DNA from: an uncultured Bacilli bacterium
GTDB lineage: Bacteria > Bacillota_I > Bacilli_A > RF39 > UBA660
DNA length: 5,767 nucleotides
Direction of reading: 5' to 3'
Assembly: GCA_944351315.1 (NCBI GenBank)
Contig: CALVPL010000069.1
Coordinates: 1 to 5,767, forward strand
The notes below the pieces were generated by a model. It ran no database searches and was not told where the DNA came from. It saw only the letters and a list, made by a program, of their open reading frames with translations. Shown piece by piece: positions 5,388-5,767 of the stretch (position 1 is its first letter; the number at the start of each line of letters is the position of its first letter). A program made the translations under genes and the position numbers.

Positions 5388-5767
5388 TTAATCTGGGCGT
5401 AAAAATTGATCGGCATAAATTAATATGTAAATACAAAGAATAGCAACAATAAAGTTCCTGATATATAAGGCAAATAAGGCTAAAACTCCTACTTTTATTC
5501 GCAACTCTGAAGAGCGATAGATACTGCGACATTCAAAAAGAAGAAATACACTCCAGAAAATGGAGATGCCCCAGATTACTATAGGAACTGGTTCTGAAAA
5601 AGCCATTAAACTATTAAAAGGTGTATTGGTAAGGAATGTGATTAAGGAAATAAGGGATAAAAGCGAAACAAGTATATAAATACACCCCCGATTCCCTTCA
5701 ATAATTACTTTTTTAAAAAAGATACTGCTAATATTTACCATGAGTAAAAGAAGGGATACGACAAAGA
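5388..5767 (-). CDS. Polytopic membrane protein of unknown function, C-terminal part
   Basis: The reading frame is open to the window edge. The first internal ATG (5741) has no ribosome site, and the codons before it encode a hydrophobic FVVSLLLL that joins smoothly with the following residues into a membrane helix. The gene therefore very probably starts outside the window, and this is its last 126 or so codons. Counting from that Met, further hydrophobic stretches lie at about 21-39 (YILVSLLSLISL), 47-70 (VPIVIWGISIFWSVFLLF) and 80-110, which has an internal YIRN and may be one or two helices. A short basic stretch (ECRSIYRSSELRIK) between two helices suggests a cytoplasmic loop. The end is TAA at 5388. 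I do not recognise the family. It shares the strand of the glycosyltransferase but is separated from it by 480 bp, so a common operon is doubtful. Confidence 0.6.
   Translation of the reverse strand, partial: FVVSLLLLMVNISSIFFKKVIIEGNRGCIYILVSLLSLISLITFLTNTPFNSLMAFSEPVPIVIWGISIFWSVFLLFECRSIYRSSELRIKVGVLALFALYIRNFIVAILCIYILIYADQFLRPD

Overview
The window comes from a strongly AT-rich genome (by eye roughly 30% GC). It is most likely a low-GC Gram-positive of the Bacilli or a related Mollicutes-like gut lineage. The evidence is an RNase J1 that reads much like the Bacillus protein, the ftsY-ylxM gene pair typical of Firmicutes, AAGGAGG-type ribosome binding sites and TATAAT/TTGACA-type promoters. 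Every Trp codon I checked in the protein genes is TGG, and the genes stop with TAA or TAG, so the standard bacterial code fits. I cannot name a genus.

Left block, minus strand (about 1-1850). A three-gene operon is read right to left: a small type IV prepilin-like protein, then FtsY (signal recognition particle receptor), then YlxM (small helix-turn-helix partner of the SRP genes). The prepilin-ftsY gap is 17 bp and ftsY and ylxM overlap by 8 bp. A hairpin follows ylxM. No ffh gene starts in the 124 bp left in the window, although ffh normally follows ylxM. The prepilin start is best placed at the ATG at 1825, because the longer GTG start lies inside its own ribosome binding site.

Centre, plus strand (1850-3640). 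A divergent rnjA gene encodes RNase J1, a complete 558-residue metallo-beta-lactamase/beta-CASP nuclease. Its promoter and that of the prepilin operon are both well formed and physically overlap (1847-1891). rnjA ends in a strong intrinsic terminator whose left arm lies in the coding sequence.

Right block, minus strand (3640-5767). A membrane-bound family 2 processive glycosyltransferase (413 aa) converges on rnjA; the two genes have separate, tightly packed terminators. Upstream of it is about 480 bp with no intact gene. This stretch holds a promoter candidate, a very short ORF with a good ribosome binding site, and what looks like the wreck of a small gene. At the right edge is the C-terminal part of a polytopic membrane protein of unknown function, which runs off the window.

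Taken together this is mostly core-genome content: protein targeting to the membrane, RNA turnover, and surface polysaccharide synthesis. I did not find a clearly new system. The points most worth a second look are the prepilin at the head of the SRP-receptor operon, the shared divergent promoter region, and the gene-free leader in front of the glycosyltransferase.
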